Shown: positions 5,112 to 6,534 of the stretch, in pieces
Numbering within the stretch: the first letter of the stretch is position 1
How the letters are laid out: each line of letters opens with the position of its first letter
From: Pseudomonadota bacterium
Lineage (GTDB): Bacteria > Pseudomonadota > Alphaproteobacteria > Caulobacterales > Aquidulcibacteraceae
DNA: 6,534 nt
Reading direction: 5' to 3'
Assembly (NCBI GenBank): GCA_023461135.1
Contig: JAEWNX010000171.1
Span: 1-6,534, forward strand
Position numbers and translations under genes: made by a program
Notes under the pieces: generated by a model
Databases searched by the model: none
What the model was told of the DNA's origin: nothing
Seen by the model: only the letters and a program-made list of their open reading frames with translations

Positions 5112-6386
5112 CTAACCTAGGGCGCGCCAGGCTATGTCTCGGCGGCAGAAGCCGCTGGGCCAGTCGATGAGGTCGACGGCCATGTAGGCGCGGGCGACGG
5201 CGTCTTTCAAACTCTCGCCAACAGCGGTGACGTTGAGCACGCGCCCGCCGGCCGCGCGCAGCGTGCCGTCGTCGTCCTGCTTGGCGCCAGCGATGAAGAT
5301 TTCGACGTCTTCGACGCGGCGCGCTTCGCTCAGGCCGCGGATGACGGAGCCGGTCAGCGGCTCGTCGGGATAACCCTGCGCGGCGTAAACGACCGTCACC
5401 GCTGGGCGCGGGTCCCAGTCGAGCGCAGGCGCATTGGCCAGATCGCCGTTCGCCGCCGCGAGCAGCACCGGCGCGAGATCGCTGTTCAGGCGGCGCATCA
5501 GCGTTTGGCATTCGGGATCGCCGAAGCGCACATTGAACTCTATCAGCTTGGGGCCGTCCTGCGAGATCATGAGGCCCGCGAAAAGCACGCCGGTGAAGGG
5601 GCGGCCCTCCGCTTTCATGCCGGCGAGCGTCGGCAGGATGATGCGCTGCATGGTGAGGTCGCGCATGTCATCGGTGAAGATGGGCGCGGGCGAATAAGCG
5701 CCCATGCCGCCGGTGTTGGGGCCTTTGTCGCCGTCATAGGCGCGCTTGTGATCTTGCGCGCCGACGAGCGGAATTGCGGTTTCGCCGTCGCAAAGCGCGA
5801 AGAAGCTGGCTTCTTCGCCCGGCAGAAAATCCTCGATGACGATGCGCTGACCGGCCGTGCCGAATTTGCGCAGGAAGAGAATTTCATCGACTGCCGCGTC
5901 CGCGTCGCGGCGCGTTTCGGCGATGACAACGCCTTTGCCGGCCGCCAGGCCGTCGGCTTTGATCACGAACGGCGGTTCGCGCGTGCCGAGATAGGCCTTT
6001 GCGTGGATGGCGTCGTCGAAAACTTTGTAGCCCGCGGTCGGCACGCCGCGCCGCTCGCAGAACTCCTTCATGAAGGCTTTGGAGGACTCCAGTTCCGCGG
6101 CCGCCTTGCTCGGGCCGAAGCAGGGGACGCCGACTTGTTTCAGCGCATCCGTGAGGCCGGCCGCAGCAGCCGCTTCCGGGCCGATGACGACGAGATCGAT
6201 CTGCTCGCGCAATGCAAATGCTGCGAGTTCGCGCGCGTCGTCGGCCTTGATCGCCACGGTGCGGCCGAGCTCGGCGAGGCCCGGATTGCCCGGCGCGGAG
6301 ATCAGCTCCGAAACGAGCGGGCTCTGCGTGAGCTTCCAGCCCAGCGCGTGCTCGCGCCCGCCCGATCCGACGACCAGAATCTTCAT
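5112..6386 (-). CDS. purD: Phosphoribosylamine--glycine ligase (GAR synthetase)
   Basis: This cytoplasmic enzyme joins glycine to 5-phosphoribosylamine with ATP, giving glycinamide ribonucleotide in the second step of de novo purine synthesis. The 424-residue length is normal for bacterial PurD, and the gene is complete. Visible features are the N-terminal GSGGREHAL (7-15), the GPEAAAAAGL region (69-78), the ATP-grasp lysine and glycine-rich loop VIKADGLAAGKG (141-152), GEEASFFALCDG (190-201), QDHKRAYDGDKGPNTGGMGA (211-230) and the GARS signature RFGDPECQ (287-294), which supplies metal-binding acidic residues. The C-terminal domain (about 325-424) is intact. The ATG at 6386 starts directly with the MKILVVGSGG beta strand expected of the family; its Shine-Dalgarno is weak (CAGAG). 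It is divergent from the gene starting at 6493 and separated by 106 bases. It is not followed by other pur genes here. Confidence 0.97.
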   Translation of the reverse strand: MKILVVGSGGREHALGWKLTQSPLVSELISAPGNPGLAELGRTVAIKADDARELAAFALREQIDLVVIGPEAAAAAGLTDALKQVGVPCFGPSKAAAELESSKAFMKEFCERRGVPTAGYKVFDDAIHAKAYLGTREPPFVIKADGLAAGKGVVIAETRRDADAAVDEILFLRKFGTAGQRIVIEDFLPGEEASFFALCDGETAIPLVGAQDHKRAYDGDKGPNTGGMGAYSPAPIFTDDMRDLTMQRIILPTLAGMKAEGRPFTGVLFAGLMISQDGPKLIEFNVRFGDPECQTLMRRLNSDLAPVLLAAANGDLANAPALDWDPRPAVTVVYAAQGYPDEPLTGSVIRGLSEARRVEDVEIFIAGAKQDDDGTLRAAGGRVLNVTAVGESLKDAVARAYMAVDLIDWPSGFCRRDIAWRALG

Positions 6387-6416
6387 GGGACTCTGGCTTG
6401 CGACGCCCCACGCGTC

Positions 6417-6451
6417 ACGTCAACCGCACGCCGTAACGTCGACCGTGCGCC
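6417..6451. promoter_or_regulatory. Imperfect 16-bp direct repeat in the divergent intergenic region
   Basis: ACGTCAACCGCACGCC (6417-6432) recurs as ACGTCGACCGTGCGCC (6436-6451), 13 of 16 bases identical, with a 19-base period. The first copy includes TTGACG on the minus strand (6418-6423), a -35-like hexamer pointing at purD, but no clear -10 follows. Position between two divergent starts suggests an operator or shared promoter region; this is inference and the match could be chance in GC-rich DNA. Confidence 0.3.
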
Positions 6452-6492
6452 CGCCGTATCTGCAACTAGCGCACCAGGCGCAGGAGGATGCC

Positions 6493-6534
6493 ATGACCGC
6501 TTTCAACGCCGTCCGGTTCCGGGTGAAGCCAGGA
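6493..6534 (+). CDS. Start of a divergent gene, possibly an ABM-type monooxygenase-like protein
   Basis: Only 14 codons are in the window, reading MTAFNAVRFRVKPG and still open at the right edge. The ATG is preceded by a perfect AGGAGG (6482-6487) five bases upstream, the strongest ribosome binding site in the window, so a real gene start is likely. An N-terminus of the form NAVRFRVKPG is typical of the first beta strand of antibiotic-biosynthesis-monooxygenase (ABM) and related dimeric alpha-beta barrel proteins, but so short a piece cannot prove the family. Confidence 0.6.
   Translation, partial: MTAFNAVRFRVKPG

Noticed and set aside
6488..6496. Two-codon frame ATG-CCA-TGA overlapping the start at 6493
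   Set aside because: Its ATG directly abuts AGGAGG with no spacing, so initiation there is unlikely; probably a chance ATG.

Overview
The window is GC-rich and gene-dense, with short intergenic gaps. Gene content and style (purD, a CorA transporter, glycine-zipper lipoproteins, a palindromic intergenic element) suggest an alphaproteobacterium, perhaps of the Caulobacterales/Hyphomonadaceae type. That placement is inference; no rRNA or other marker is present to settle it.

Almost everything reads on the minus strand, so the transcription order runs from high to low coordinates. At the right edge, a divergent plus-strand gene begins at 6493 with a strong ribosome binding site and is cut off after 14 codons. 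Facing away from it is purD (glycinamide ribonucleotide synthetase, de novo purine synthesis). After purD comes a 106-bp palindromic element (4986-5091) that can fold into a four-arm cloverleaf. It ends only seven bases before the start codon of an aminoglycoside-phosphotransferase-fold kinase related to the ACAD10/ACAD11/LvaA group. That kinase gene overlaps by ATGA with the first of two small three-helix membrane proteins of unknown function. The two membrane proteins are tandem paralogues, and the second uses a GTG start four bases after the first. The kinase and the membrane pair look like one translationally linked unit.

Further along the same strand lie an exported metal-dependent amidohydrolase (imidazolonepropionase/prolidase-like), a CorA-family divalent cation transporter, and two tandem paralogous glycine-zipper lipoproteins. 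The last lipoprotein runs off the left edge. A good hairpin sits between the two lipoprotein genes and may be a terminator or a leader structure.

Most genes belong to known families, and no single pathway links them all. The less ordinary parts are the two independent tandem duplications of small envelope proteins, the kinase-membrane pair module, and the cloverleaf repeat next to a start codon. No intergenic stretch exceeds 300 bases. I saw no tRNA, rRNA, CRISPR array, transposase or obvious pseudogene.
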